DNA from: JAFKKF01 sp038323025
GTDB taxonomy: Bacteria > Pseudomonadota > Alphaproteobacteria > Rhizobiales > Kaistiaceae
DNA: 21,400 bases
NCBI GenBank assembly: GCA_038323025.1
Contig: JBBQGL010000056.1
Location: forward strand, 1-21,400
Reading direction: 5' to 3'
In this document: in pieces, positions 1 through 7,405 of the stretch
Position numbering within the stretch: position 1 is the first letter of the stretch
How the letters are laid out: each line of letters starts with the position of its first letter
The notes under the pieces: generated by a model
Databases searched by the model: none
What the model saw: only the letters and a program-made list of their open reading frames with translations
What the model was told of the DNA's origin: nothing
Position numbers and translations under genes: made by a program

Positions 1-223
1 TGCGGGCGAGCAGGATCTCGGCGAGCGGGTGAACCACCCGCGTCGGATCACGCGGATCGGGGATCACGGCCGCAAGCTTGTCGGCGATCCCCATCCGTCG
101 CGCGGCCTCGGCGAGCAGCATCACGCCACCGTCCGACGACAGTCGCCCGCCGTCGAATGCGGCGGTCAGCTTCTTGCCCCGGACGGCTGGAAACCAGAAC
201 GGCAGAGTCGTATCGTCGGTCAG
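1..223 (-). CDS. IS1380-family transposase, N-terminal fragment (runs off window)
   Basis: The translated frame contains LTDDTTLPFWFPAVRG, then AAFDGGRLSSDGGVMLLAE, then IPDPRDPTRVVHPLAEILL. This is the characteristic N-terminus of IS1380-family DDE transposases, which move the element by cut-and-paste. The catalytic core lies outside the window. The start is a problem. Related proteins, as I recall them, begin MTDDT, but here that codon is CTG (223-221). The frame is open back to a TAG at 280-278 with no ATG, GTG or TTG. Two codons before that TAG, in the same frame, is an ATG (286-284). Either CTG is used, or the native start was lost or followed by a nonsense codon, in which case this copy may be inactive. 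Confidence 0.7.
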   Translation of the reverse strand, partial: MTDDTTLPFWFPAVRGKKLTAAFDGGRLSSDGGVMLLAEAARRMGIADKLAAVIPDPRDPTRVVHPLAEILLAR

Positions 224-348
224 GGCGGGTGTGGCCGGCTCGATGGGGCGGACCGGGTTGGCTTCAACAACCGAATCCTACGCCATATCAATTGCTTAGA
301 CTACATCCGCCATCCCCTCAGACGGGCCATCATGAATAAGACGGGCTA
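1..348 (-). mobile_element. IS1380-family insertion sequence, partial (one end plus 5' part of transposase)
   Basis: The minus strand encodes the N-terminus of an IS1380-type transposase, which continues past the left edge. The outer end of the element is placed at about 348. Just inside it, read on the minus strand, is TAGCCCGTCTTATTCATGA, which looks like an IS terminus. Just outside it, GGDEF coding sequence resumes in frame (AAC GGC CAG CAG GTG from 349). The exact end and the target duplication cannot be fixed because the other end is not in the window. Seen: the transposase frame and the abrupt resumption of host coding sequence. Inferred: the boundary itself. Confidence 0.75.
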
Positions 349-1302
349 AACGGCCAGCAGGTGACGGTCGGGGTAAGCGTCGGTATTTCAATCGCACCGA
401 CCGATGGCAACAAGCCGGACATGCTGGTCAAGAATGCAGATCTCGCGCTCTACCGGGCAAAAGCCGATGGCGGCGGCATCTACCGCTTCTTCGAGCTTGA
501 GATGGACGCCCGAATGCAGGCGCGCCGGACGCTCGAACTGGATCTCCGCAAGGCCATCCAGAACGCGGAGTTCGAGCTCTATTATCAGCCGATCGTCGAC
601 GTCAAAACCGGACAGATCACCAGCTGCGAGGCGCTGGTGCGCTGGCATCATCCGGGGCGCGGCCTGATCCCGCCGCTCGAATTCATTTCGGTCGCCGAAG
701 AAACCGGCCTCATCGTACCTCTGGGAGAATGGGTACTGCGCCAGGCCCTCGCGGAAGCCGCGCGCTGGCCGACGCGGGTAACCATCGCGGTCAACGTTTC
801 CCCGGCCCAGTTCAAGAGCCGCAACCTGGTGCCCACCGTCATCAGCGCGCTTGCCACATCCGGCCTTGCCGCAAGCCGGCTGGAGCTGGAGATCACCGAA
901 CTGGTGCTGATGCAGGAGAACGAAGGAGCCCTCGCCATTCTGCGCCAGTTCCACGAACTCGGCATACGGGTCGCGATGGATGACTTCGGTACCGGCTATT
1001 CATCGCTCGGCTATCTCCGCAGTTTTCCGTTCGACCGGATAAAGATCGACCAGTCCTTCATTCGCGACCTCTCGACGAAGGAGGACAGCATAGCGATCGT
1101 GCGCGCCGTCGTCGGACTGGGCAGCAGCCTCGGGATCACCACGACCGCCGAGGGTGTGGAAACGGAGGAGCAGCTTTCCCGCCTGACCTCGGAGGGCTGC
1201 AACGAGGTCCAGGGCTTCCTCTTCAGCCCGCCGCGCCCGGCGGCCGAAGTGGCGCTGATGCTGGGCGAGATCGCTCCACGGCACGAAGCGGCCGCCGCCT
1301 GA
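349..1302 (+). pseudogene. GGDEF-EAL cyclic-di-GMP protein, 5'-truncated by IS1380
   Basis: This is the 3' part of a diguanylate cyclase/phosphodiesterase gene. Counting from GTG 361, residues 1-45 are the end of a GGDEF domain (VTVGVSVGISIAP, then ADLALYRAKADGG); the GG(D/E)EF active site is missing. Residues 60-305 form a complete EAL domain with EALVRW (E90), NVSPAQF (N145), LEITE, MDDFGTGYSSL (D207, D208), KIDQSF (K228), AEGVE (E264) and QGF. All usual metal- and substrate-binding motifs for hydrolysing c-di-GMP to pGpG are present. The frame is open only back to a TAA at 337-339, inside the IS, so the break coincides with the IS end. A product could start at GTG 361, but no good ribosome site precedes it. 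A truncated but potentially active EAL protein is possible; a dead remnant is more likely. Confidence 0.85.
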
Positions 1303-1312
1303 CGGTCCGATC

Positions 1313-1402
1313 CTACTGGCTGGCGAGGTACGGCGCGGCCAGAACCGCGACAAGCAGCGCGTTGAGGCCGAAGAAGGCAACCAGACGGTAGGCGGTAGAC
1401 AT
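1313..1402 (-). CDS. 29-residue single-pass membrane microprotein
   Basis: The reading frame encodes MSTAYRLVAFFG followed by LNALLVAVLAAPYLASQ. Residues 7-26 are a hydrophobic span long enough for one membrane helix, with a short Arg-containing N-terminus. The start is supported by GGGAG about 8 bases upstream of the ATG on the minus strand. The gene converges on the EAL fragment, with 10 bases between the stop codons. It has the size and shape of small accessory subunits or membrane microproteins, but I do not recognise a family and there is no partner complex next door. The RBS and clean hydrophobic pattern favour a real gene; without conservation data it stays a hypothesis. Confidence 0.5.
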   Translation of the reverse strand: MSTAYRLVAFFGLNALLVAVLAAPYLASQ

Positions 1403-1474
1403 TTGCTCGCTCCCTTTGCCGGGCGCGAACCTACGCGTTCCGGCGCGGGGCGCAGTGATCGCCGTCACAGCCGG

Positions 1475-2134
1475 TCAATGTGACTTGTCGGCCGTGGTTG
1501 TCGGAGGGGTTGGTGTGGCGGTCATCGCCGCCTTGGCGGTCCTGATCAGCCGCAGTTTGGCAACCAGGGGGGCGTCGGCGACGCCGAAGTCGCGCTGCTT
1601 CTTCATGCAGGCGGTGTACTGGTCGTCGACGTAGCGGCGAACCTTGTAATCGAGGCCGAAACAGGTCGGCGCCGTCATCTTTTCCGCCGCCGGGACAAAG
1701 GCATGCCCGCAATCGAGAAAGAGGGCATGGCGATGCATCTCATGCCACTTTGCCTTGGCAAGGAACTCCTGCCACATGCCGGAGGTAGCCGGGCTCATCT
1801 TCGCCTCGTCGACCGCCCTCGGCAGCGTAATCACGAAGTTCCAGTTGAAATCGAGCTTGGTAACCTTGCAGACGCCCTTGTCCATCGCCGTGGTGAAGGT
1901 CAGCTTGTGGGCGTGGGTGATGTTGGCGAGCGCGGGACCGTCATCGGGGTCGTTGATCGGGTTGTGAATCATGTACTGCCAGACCGCCACCGGCGTGGTG
2001 CCCTGGACGAGGTGATCCTTGTAGGTGGTCGTGTATTTGAGCTCGGCCGAGGCCGGCCCCGCCAGGCAGGCCGCAAGCACGGCCGCAAGGCCCACGATCG
2101 GGCGCCGGCTGCGCCCCCAAAACCGACCGCCCAT
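1475..2134 (-). CDS. Secreted DUF922-family protein (putative Zn-dependent protease)
   Basis: The product has 219 residues. A signal peptide covers about residues 1-30 (basic start, hydrophobic AAVLAACLAGPASA, cleavage after ASA), so it is exported to the periplasm. The rest matches DUF922: an early YTTTYKDHLVQGTT segment, a central LPRAVDEAKMS segment, and a helix with WHEMHRH at 130-136. The family is predicted to be zinc proteases from an HExxH-like motif. Here the histidines read H131-E132-x-H134-x-H136, so the canonical spacing is not intact and activity is uncertain. Four cysteines (89, 142, 158, 176) could form two disulfides. ATG 2134 was chosen over the upstream in-frame ATG at 2188 because GGGGAGGG lies just before it and the signal peptide starts there. 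It is divergent from thuA. Confidence 0.75.
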   Translation of the reverse strand: MGGRFWGRSRRPIVGLAAVLAACLAGPASAELKYTTTYKDHLVQGTTPVAVWQYMIHNPINDPDDGPALANITHAHKLTFTTAMDKGVCKVTKLDFNWNFVITLPRAVDEAKMSPATSGMWQEFLAKAKWHEMHRHALFLDCGHAFVPAAEKMTAPTCFGLDYKVRRYVDDQYTACMKKQRDFGVADAPLVAKLRLIRTAKAAMTATPTPPTTTADKSH

Positions 2135-2294
2135 GATCCCTCCCCGCACCCGCCGAACTCCCCTGGCGGCTCGCCTCTCTTGCCGCAATCAGGCCGAGGG
2201 GTCCAGCCAATAAAGCGTCGCAGGAACGGGCGTGCAAGGCCGGGCGGGTTTGGCTATGGTGCGGCGCTTTCTGGCCAATCGAGAGGATGCGAAC

Positions 2295-3074
2295 ATGGCG
2301 ATCCGCGCCGTTGTGTGGGGTGAGAATATCCATGACCGCGAGAACGACGTCGTTCGCGGCATCTACCCCAAGGGCATGCACGGCACCATTGCCGAGGCGC
2401 TCAACGCCGACCCCGGCATCAAGGCGGTTACGGCCACCATGGATCAGCCCGAACACGGGCTGACCGAGAAGCTCCTCGCCGAGACCGACGTGCTCACCTG
2501 GTGGGGGCACCGGAACCATGGCGGAGTCGCCGACGAGGTGGTCGAGCGGGTAGCCCGGCGGGTGTGGGAAGGCATGGGCCTGATCGTCCTCCATTCCGGG
2601 CACTTCTCGAAAATATTCAAGAAGCTGATGGGGACGCCCTGCGCGCTGCAATGGCGCGAGGCGGGCGAGAAGGAGCGCGTCTGGGTGGTCAATCGCAACC
2701 ACCCCATCGCCCAGGGCCTCGGCGCCTCGTTCGTCATTCCCGAGACCGAGATGTACGGCGAGCCGTTCTCGATTCCCGAGCCGATGGAGACCGTGTTCAT
2801 CAGCTGGTACGACGGCGGCAACGTCTTCCGCTCGGGCGTCACCTACCAGCGCGGCGGCGGACGCATCTTCTATTTCTCGCCCGGCCACGAGGTCTATCCG
2901 ATCTACCACGACAGGAACGTCCAGCAGGTGATCCGCAATGCGGTCAAGTGGGCGGCGAACCCGGCCCGCTTCCCGGCGGCGGAGTGGGAAGGCAAGAACG
3001 TCAAGGCGCACGAGCCGATCACGGTGAAAGGGCCGACGCTCAGCGCCGCCGATCATCCTTCCGCCAAGGCGTGA
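2295..3074 (+). CDS. thuA: ThuA-family trehalose/sugar utilisation protein
   Basis: The product has 259 residues and is a full-length ThuA domain, a glutamine-amidotransferase-like fold with no signal peptide. Recognisable stretches are the N-terminal strand AIRAVVWGENIHD, the TWWGHRNHG turn near residues 73-81, the GMGLIVLHSGHFSKIF segment, and GGRIFYFSPGHEVYP near the C-terminus. In rhizobia ThuA works with the dehydrogenase ThuB in breakdown of trehalose and related disaccharides through a 3-keto intermediate. The exact substrate here cannot be read from sequence. ATG 2295 has GAGAGG upstream; an earlier in-frame ATG at 2232 lacks one. Two bases separate its stop from the next start, so the pair is one transcription unit. 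Confidence 0.85.
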   Translation: MAIRAVVWGENIHDRENDVVRGIYPKGMHGTIAEALNADPGIKAVTATMDQPEHGLTEKLLAETDVLTWWGHRNHGGVADEVVERVARRVWEGMGLIVLHSGHFSKIFKKLMGTPCALQWREAGEKERVWVVNRNHPIAQGLGASFVIPETEMYGEPFSIPEPMETVFISWYDGGNVFRSGVTYQRGGGRIFYFSPGHEVYPIYHDRNVQQVIRNAVKWAANPARFPAAEWEGKNVKAHEPITVKGPTLSAADHPSAKA

Positions 3075-3076
3075 CC

Positions 3077-4126
3077 ATGAACCGGCTTCTCATCCTCGGC
3101 ACCGGCAACATGGCCGCGGCGCACGCCCGCGCCTTCGCCCTCGAGCCGACGATCAAGATCGTCGGCGCCGTCGAGCCGAACAGGCAGCGACTGGCCGCTT
3201 TCGGCAAGGAGTTCGGGATCCGTCAGCGCTTCGCCAGCCTCGACGACGCGCTCGGCTGGGGCAAGTTCGACGCCGTCGCCAACGTCACGCCCGACGCCGT
3301 GCATCATCCGACCACGATGAAGCTGATCGCGGCGGGCAAGCACGTGCTCTGCGAGAAGCCGCTTGCCACGGTCTACCCGCTCGCCAGGGAAATGGCCGAC
3401 GCCGCCGAAAGGGCGGGGGTCATCAACATGGTGAACCTCACCTACCGCGCCTCGCCGGCCCTGCAGAAGGCGCGCGAAATCGTGACTTCCGGCAAGCTCG
3501 GGACCATCCGCCACTTCGAGGCTTCGTACCTGCAGAGCTGGCTCGTCGGGAAGCATTGGGGCGACTGGCGCACCGAGGACCGCTGGCTCTGGCGGCTTTC
3601 GACCAAGCACGGCAGCAACGGCGTGGTCGGCGATGTCGGCATCCACATCATCGATTTCGCCACGTTCGGTCTCGGCAGCGACATCGCCAGCCTCGCCAGC
3701 CGCGTGAAAACCTTCCACAAGGCGGAGGGCGATCGCATCGGAGAATATCCGCTCGACGCCAATGATTCGTTCGTGATGACCGCGGAACTGCGGAACGGAG
3801 CGCTGGGCACCATCCAGGCGACGCGCTTTGCGACCGGCAACGCCAACGAACTGCGCCTGTCGATCTTCGGCGACGAGGGCGCGCTGCGGTTACACACCGA
3901 CGGCAAGGTCTCGTCGCTGGAAATCTGCGCCGGCTCCGACATCGACAAGAATCTCTGGCGGAAGGTGCGCTGCCCGAAGGCGCCGACAACGTTCCACCGT
4001 TTCGCGGCGGCACTGGATTCAGGGGTGAACGGCGATCCCGATTTCCGCCGCGCCGCGGACATGCAGCGTATCCTCGACCTGTGCCTCGAAGCCGGACAGA
4101 CCGGCCGGTCGATCACGATCGCGTGA
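3077..4126 (+). CDS. thuB: Gfo/Idh/MocA-family NAD(P)-dependent oxidoreductase, ThuB-like
   Basis: The product has 349 residues. The N-terminal Rossmann domain opens with RLLILGTGNMAAAHARAF (G8-x-G10 nucleotide-binding turn). The family motif CEKPLA is at residues 92-97 (E93-K94-P95). The C-terminal substrate domain carries GDVGIHIIDF, giving the D186-x3-H190 pair expected at the active site. Cytoplasmic. The family oxidises sugars or inositols at a ring carbon. The immediate thuA neighbour supports a ThuB-like 3-keto-sugar dehydrogenase, but other sugars or inositols remain possible. Translation is probably coupled to thuA across the 2-base gap. The family call is secure; the symbol rests mainly on context. 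Confidence 0.75.
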   Translation: MNRLLILGTGNMAAAHARAFALEPTIKIVGAVEPNRQRLAAFGKEFGIRQRFASLDDALGWGKFDAVANVTPDAVHHPTTMKLIAAGKHVLCEKPLATVYPLAREMADAAERAGVINMVNLTYRASPALQKAREIVTSGKLGTIRHFEASYLQSWLVGKHWGDWRTEDRWLWRLSTKHGSNGVVGDVGIHIIDFATFGLGSDIASLASRVKTFHKAEGDRIGEYPLDANDSFVMTAELRNGALGTIQATRFATGNANELRLSIFGDEGALRLHTDGKVSSLEICAGSDIDKNLWRKVRCPKAPTTFHRFAAALDSGVNGDPDFRRAADMQRILDLCLEAGQTGRSITIA

Positions 4127-4154
4127 CGCCGGGCGATTTCTGCGCCGCCGGCGT
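4126..4154 (+). terminator. Hairpin after thuB, possible terminator without a clear U-run
   Basis: A perfect 7-bp stem, ACGCCGG (4126-4132) with CCGGCGT (4148-4154), starts at the last base of the thuB stop codon. No T-run follows, so intrinsic termination is not demonstrated; it could instead be an mRNA 3'-end stabiliser. The rest of the gap to 4294 shows no gene. Confidence 0.3.
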
Positions 4155-4294
4155 TGCGCACGGAACACAGGTGCACACGAAATCCTCTGTCTTCCGGTTC
4201 GTGACGCTTGCCCGTTCGCGGCCAAACCTGCATGGATTGAACTCATCATCAAACGATCCGCGAGCTGGGGCGCGAATCCGTAAGGGAATTGGAA

Positions 4295-5314
4295 ATGCGG
4301 TTCCGAATCCTCACCATTGCCGCCGTGGTCGCTGCGACATTCGCGGCGGCACCCGGTGCAAAGGCCGAAACGCGCACCTACTGGGATTACGCCAAGCAGC
4401 AGTGGTTCGTTGGCGATTCCAAGTCGGCCGCCTTCCGTACCTGGCGCATCCCGCGCGAGATGGTCGCCTTCACCGGCCCCTACCAGCCGGGCACGATCGT
4501 GGTCGACACCGCCGCGCGCCGCCTCTTCTACGTCGAGGAGGTGGGCAAGGCGGTGCAGTACGCGATCGGCGTCGGCCGTGAAGGCTTCCAGTGGTCGGGC
4601 ACCGACGTGATCACCCAGAAAGCGGAATGGCCGACCTGGAAGCCGCCAACCGAAATGATCGCGCGCGAGAAGGAAAAGGGCCACATCCTCCCCGAGGTGA
4701 TGCCCGGCGGCCTCGACAACCCGCTCGGCGCCCGCGCCCTCTACATCGGGTTCAGCTTCTACCGCATCCACGGAACGACCGACCCGAAAAGCGTCGGACA
4801 TGCCGTTTCCTCGGGCTGCATCAGGCTCACCAACGAGGACATCACCGACCTTTACGACCGCGTCCGCATCGGATCGCGGGTGGTGGTCCTGAAGGATTCC
4901 CCCGCCCTCGCCTCGCCGGTTGGCGTGGCTCCCGCCGTGGCGTCTGCGGTCCCGGCGGTCAAGGCTGAGACGACCGCGGCGCTCGTGCCGAAGCCGAGAC
5001 TGAACCCGCTCGCGCCCAAGATGGTCGTGAACGCGGTGGTTGAAGCGAAGCCGGTGTTGAAGAAGAAGGTCGCAGCGCTCGCCGCGAAGACCCCGCCAGC
5101 CGCGGCGGTCAAGAATATCCCTGCCCCAGCCACCGTTGGCACGATCCCGGCGGCGGATGTTCCGGTTGGCAGCGCGCCGGTCGCGAGCGACCGGGTGAAG
5201 GACGACCTGGCCTCGGCCGACCCTTCTCCGACGCCCGCAACCACCGACCCCGTCGTCGGGCATGGGGGCGGAAGTCAGGTCGCCTCAAGCGAGATCACCC
5301 CGGCGACCCACTGA
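4295..5314 (+). CDS. Periplasmic L,D-transpeptidase (YkuD domain) with a long low-complexity tail
   Basis: The product has 339 residues. A signal peptide covers residues 1-24 (hydrophobic AAVVAATFAAAPGAKA). A YkuD catalytic domain spans about 65-200, with the active-site signature H159-G followed by SSGCIR containing nucleophile C175. Such enzymes make 3-3 peptidoglycan cross-links or attach proteins to peptidoglycan. Residues 201-339 are an Ala/Pro/Val/Lys-rich tail with no recognisable fold, probably a flexible wall-spanning or anchoring region. ATG 4295 is preceded by AAGGGAA; a TTG two codons upstream is less likely. The gene converges on DUF971 with only 3 bases between the stop codons. 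The particular cross-linking or anchoring role cannot be decided from sequence. Confidence 0.85.
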   Translation: MRFRILTIAAVVAATFAAAPGAKAETRTYWDYAKQQWFVGDSKSAAFRTWRIPREMVAFTGPYQPGTIVVDTAARRLFYVEEVGKAVQYAIGVGREGFQWSGTDVITQKAEWPTWKPPTEMIAREKEKGHILPEVMPGGLDNPLGARALYIGFSFYRIHGTTDPKSVGHAVSSGCIRLTNEDITDLYDRVRIGSRVVVLKDSPALASPVGVAPAVASAVPAVKAETTAALVPKPRLNPLAPKMVVNAVVEAKPVLKKKVAALAAKTPPAAAVKNIPAPATVGTIPAADVPVGSAPVASDRVKDDLASADPSPTPATTDPVVGHGGGSQVASSEITPATH

Positions 5315-5317
5315 CCT

Positions 5318-5695
5318 TCAGTGGCGGGCAGGCGCTTCCCGGCCGAGGCCCTTGGCCTTCAGTTCGGTCAGGTATTCGCCCCATAGCGCGTCGCGCTCGT
5401 CGCCGAGCTTACGCAGGTATGTCCACGAAAACAGCCCGGTGTTGTGGCCGTCGGAGAATGTCAGGCGCACCGCATAATTGCCGATCGGGTCGATCGCGGT
5501 GATCGCCACGTCGATCTTCCCCGGCACGGTGACGCGCTGCTCCTTGCTGTGCCCCTGCACTTCCGCCGATGGGCTGAGCACCCGCAGCATTTCCGCGGGG
5601 AGGTCGTAGTCGACGCCATCGTCGAAACGGACGGCGAGCGCCTTCCGGTCCTTGCGGAGGCGGATTTCGGTCGGCCAGGGGGTCTTGTCGCTCAT
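5318..5695 (-). CDS. DUF971 family protein
   Basis: The product has 125 residues: WPTEIRLRKDRKALAVRFDDG, then YDLPAEMLRVLSPSAEVQGH, then a conserved DPIGNYAVRLTFSDGHNTG and FSWTYLRKLG. This is a complete DUF971 domain, the small domain also found at the N-terminus of gamma-butyrobetaine hydroxylases and fused to some Fe-S carrier proteins of the Mrp/HCF101 type. Its role as a separate protein is not firmly known. It is divergent from moaA, an Fe-S radical-SAM enzyme, with 118 bases between the starts, which fits an Fe-S or molybdenum-cofactor link by context only. ATG 5695 was chosen because homology begins there; longer in-frame extensions run into the moaA promoter region and do not resemble the family. 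Confidence 0.8.
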   Translation of the reverse strand: MSDKTPWPTEIRLRKDRKALAVRFDDGVDYDLPAEMLRVLSPSAEVQGHSKEQRVTVPGKIDVAITAIDPIGNYAVRLTFSDGHNTGLFSWTYLRKLGDERDALWGEYLTELKAKGLGREAPARH

Positions 5696-5813
5696 CGCCC
5701 GAGGCATAGGGCGGAGATGCCGTCCCCGCAAGCGCCGCTGTTTGAAGTTGACCGCAATTCGACTACATAGAGCGATATGTTCAACCAGCCTGTTCGATGC
5801 CGCAAAGCAGTTG

Positions 5814-6839
5814 ATGCCTCTCGATAGCGCGCCTTCCCCATACGCCCCGCTGGTCGACCCGTTCGGCCGGGCGATCACCTACGTGCGCGTATCGGTAACC
5901 GACCGCTGTGATTTCCGGTGTGTCTACTGCATGGCGGAGGACATGACCTTCCTGCCGAAGAGGGATGTGCTCAGCCTCGAGGAACTGGACCGGCTCTGTT
6001 CGGCTTTCGTGGCCCGCGGCGTGCGAAAGCTTCGCTTGACCGGCGGCGAGCCGCTCGTCCGCAAGAACGTCATGACGCTCGTCCGCTCGCTTTCCCGGCA
6101 CCTGCGGAGCGACGCGCTCGACGAGCTGACGCTGACCACCAACGGCTCGCAACTGGAGCGCTTTGCCAGCGAACTCGCCGCCAACGGCATCCGCCGCATC
6201 AACGTCTCGGTCGACACCCTCGACCCGCAGAAATTCAGGGCGATTACCCGCTGGGGCGAGCTCGACAAGGTCCTTGCCGGGATCGCCGCAGCCCAGACCG
6301 CCGGCATCCACGTGAAGATCAACGCGGTCGCGCTGAAGGGCGTCAACGAGGACGAGTTCGACGACCTCATCCGCTGGACCCACGGTGCCGGCATGGACCT
6401 GACATTGATCGAGACTATGCCGCTCGGCGAAATCGATGCCGATCGCACCGACCAGTATCTGCCGCTTTCGCGGGTGCGCGAACGCCTTGCGCAGCGCTGG
6501 ACGCTGGAGGACATCCCGCTGAAGACGGGCGGCCCGGCGCGCTACGTCCGCGTCGCCGAGACCGGCGGGCGGCTCGGCTTCATCACGCCGCTCACGCACA
6601 ACTTCTGTGAGGGCTGCAACCGCGTTCGGGTGACCTGCACCGGCACCCTGTTCATGTGCCTCGGCCAGGAAGACGCCGCCGATCTGCGCGGACCGCTCCG
6701 CGCTTCCGAAGGCGACGACCTCCTCCATGCGGCCATCGAGGAGGCGATCGCGCGAAAGCCGAAAGGGCACGACTTCGTCATCGACCGCGTGCGCAGCCGG
6801 CCCGCCCTCGCCCGCCACATGAGCGTCACCGGCGGCTGA
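5814..6839 (+). CDS. moaA: GTP 3',8-cyclase MoaA
   Basis: The product has 341 residues. It catalyses the first step of molybdenum cofactor synthesis, radical-SAM conversion of GTP to 3',8-cyclo-7,8-dihydro-GTP. The N-terminal 4Fe-4S site is C32-x3-C36-x2-C39 (CDFRCVYC). LTGGEP at 75-80 is the SAM-binding GGE-type motif. The C-terminal second cluster is C265-x2-C268-x13-C282. The protein ends in Gly-Gly, which in MoaA is needed for activity. Length is normal. ATG 5814 gives the usual N-terminus; the upstream open frame overlaps the divergent DUF971 gene and is not MoaA-like. The ribosome site is weak (AGCAG). No other moa gene is in the window. Confidence 0.95.
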   Translation: MPLDSAPSPYAPLVDPFGRAITYVRVSVTDRCDFRCVYCMAEDMTFLPKRDVLSLEELDRLCSAFVARGVRKLRLTGGEPLVRKNVMTLVRSLSRHLRSDALDELTLTTNGSQLERFASELAANGIRRINVSVDTLDPQKFRAITRWGELDKVLAGIAAAQTAGIHVKINAVALKGVNEDEFDDLIRWTHGAGMDLTLIETMPLGEIDADRTDQYLPLSRVRERLAQRWTLEDIPLKTGGPARYVRVAETGGRLGFITPLTHNFCEGCNRVRVTCTGTLFMCLGQEDAADLRGPLRASEGDDLLHAAIEEAIARKPKGHDFVIDRVRSRPALARHMSVTGG

Positions 6840-6880
6840 AGGCCGGCCGAGGGCCGCCGCCGGCATTCAGGGAAAAGTGC

Positions 6881-7288
6881 CTATCTCGGGGCGGCGGTCG
6901 TCTGCGGACGCATGTGGTCCGCCTTGCGGAAGAATTTCTTGGCGACGTTCATCAATTCACCGTCGGTCGGGTGGTCGACAGTCTCCACGCCGACGACCTT
7001 GGCGGCGACCTTCGGATCATGCTTCTGCATGTGATGCATCAGTTCGGTCTTCGCCGTTCCGGGCCCGAAGATCACAATCTCACCGGCATCCTTCACCGCG
7101 TCGGCAACGCTGTGAAAATAATGCGCGTCGAGCGGCGCCTTGCCGGCGTCGCCCTTCCCGGCCTTGTGGTGGAGATGGACGTGGTGGTCATGCGGCCGCA
7201 CCGTCCACTCGTTCGAGTCGTCGGCGTTCAGCGAGAAGACCCGGGCCTGGGTGTGATCGATCCAGATCGCGGCGTGATAATGTTTCAT
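6881..7288 (-). CDS. Bacterial eRF1-like single-domain protein ("translational machinery protein")
   Basis: The product has 135 residues, is rich in His and soluble. It begins MKHYHAAIWIDHTQARVF and carries EIVIFGPGTAKTELMHHM near residues 69-86, followed by VVGVETVDHPTDGEL. This matches a family of small bacterial proteins related to the third domain of eukaryotic release factor eRF1, often annotated as a translational machinery protein. Biochemical function is unknown; a ribosome-rescue or stress role is only suggested by fold. The start has a strong AGGAG six to ten bases upstream. A TTGAC-N4-GTCAA palindrome and a TAATAC -10-like element precede it, suggesting control by a CRP/FNR-type regulator. 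Divergent from the solA-like gene. Confidence 0.65.
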   Translation of the reverse strand: MKHYHAAIWIDHTQARVFSLNADDSNEWTVRPHDHHVHLHHKAGKGDAGKAPLDAHYFHSVADAVKDAGEIVIFGPGTAKTELMHHMQKHDPKVAAKVVGVETVDHPTDGELMNVAKKFFRKADHMRPQTTAAPR

Positions 7289-7310
7289 GGCGTTTCTCCT
7301 TTGCCTCCGG

Positions 7311-7349
7311 GTATTACCCTTAGCTCGATCCTGCGTTGACCCAAGTCAA
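7311..7349 (-). promoter_or_regulatory. Candidate FNR/FixK-type promoter of the eRF1-like gene
   Basis: The perfect inverted repeat TTGAC-CCAA-GTCAA (7336-7349) fits TTGA-N6-TCAA, the half-site pattern bound by FNR/FixK/Dnr-type oxygen- or nitric-oxide-sensing activators. Reading on the minus strand, TAATAC (7316-7311) lies at the distance expected for a -10. It would place the palindrome centre about 39-42 bases upstream of transcription start, the class II activator position. It lies in the divergent gap with the solA-like gene and could act on either side. The sites are seen; the regulation is inferred. Confidence 0.45.
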
Positions 7350-7405
7350 GGTGGTGGCCGATTGGCCGCAGCCAGATCGAGCCAGGAAAATGGAGTTTGG
7401 CCGGC

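Noticed and set aside
29..349. Plus-strand open frames across the left end
   Set aside because: They are antisense to the recognisable IS1380 transposase frame and have no family resemblance.
2501..3076. 192-residue N-terminal extension of the thuB-like gene
   Set aside because: It overlaps thuA in another frame, and the Rossmann motif begins at ATG 3077.
4019..5263. Long minus-strand open frame opposite the L,D-transpeptidase
   Set aside because: Arg/Asp/Gly-rich translation typical of antisense GC-rich DNA; the YkuD gene on the plus strand is clear.
5742..5779. Sigma-70 promoter of moaA (TTGAAG or TTGACC with TACATA or GATATG)
   Set aside because: Spacings of 10, 16 or 20 with poor -10 matches; none is convincing.
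5781..6866. 361-residue minus-strand frame opposite moaA
   Set aside because: Antisense shadow; moaA has all its cluster cysteines and the C-terminal GG.
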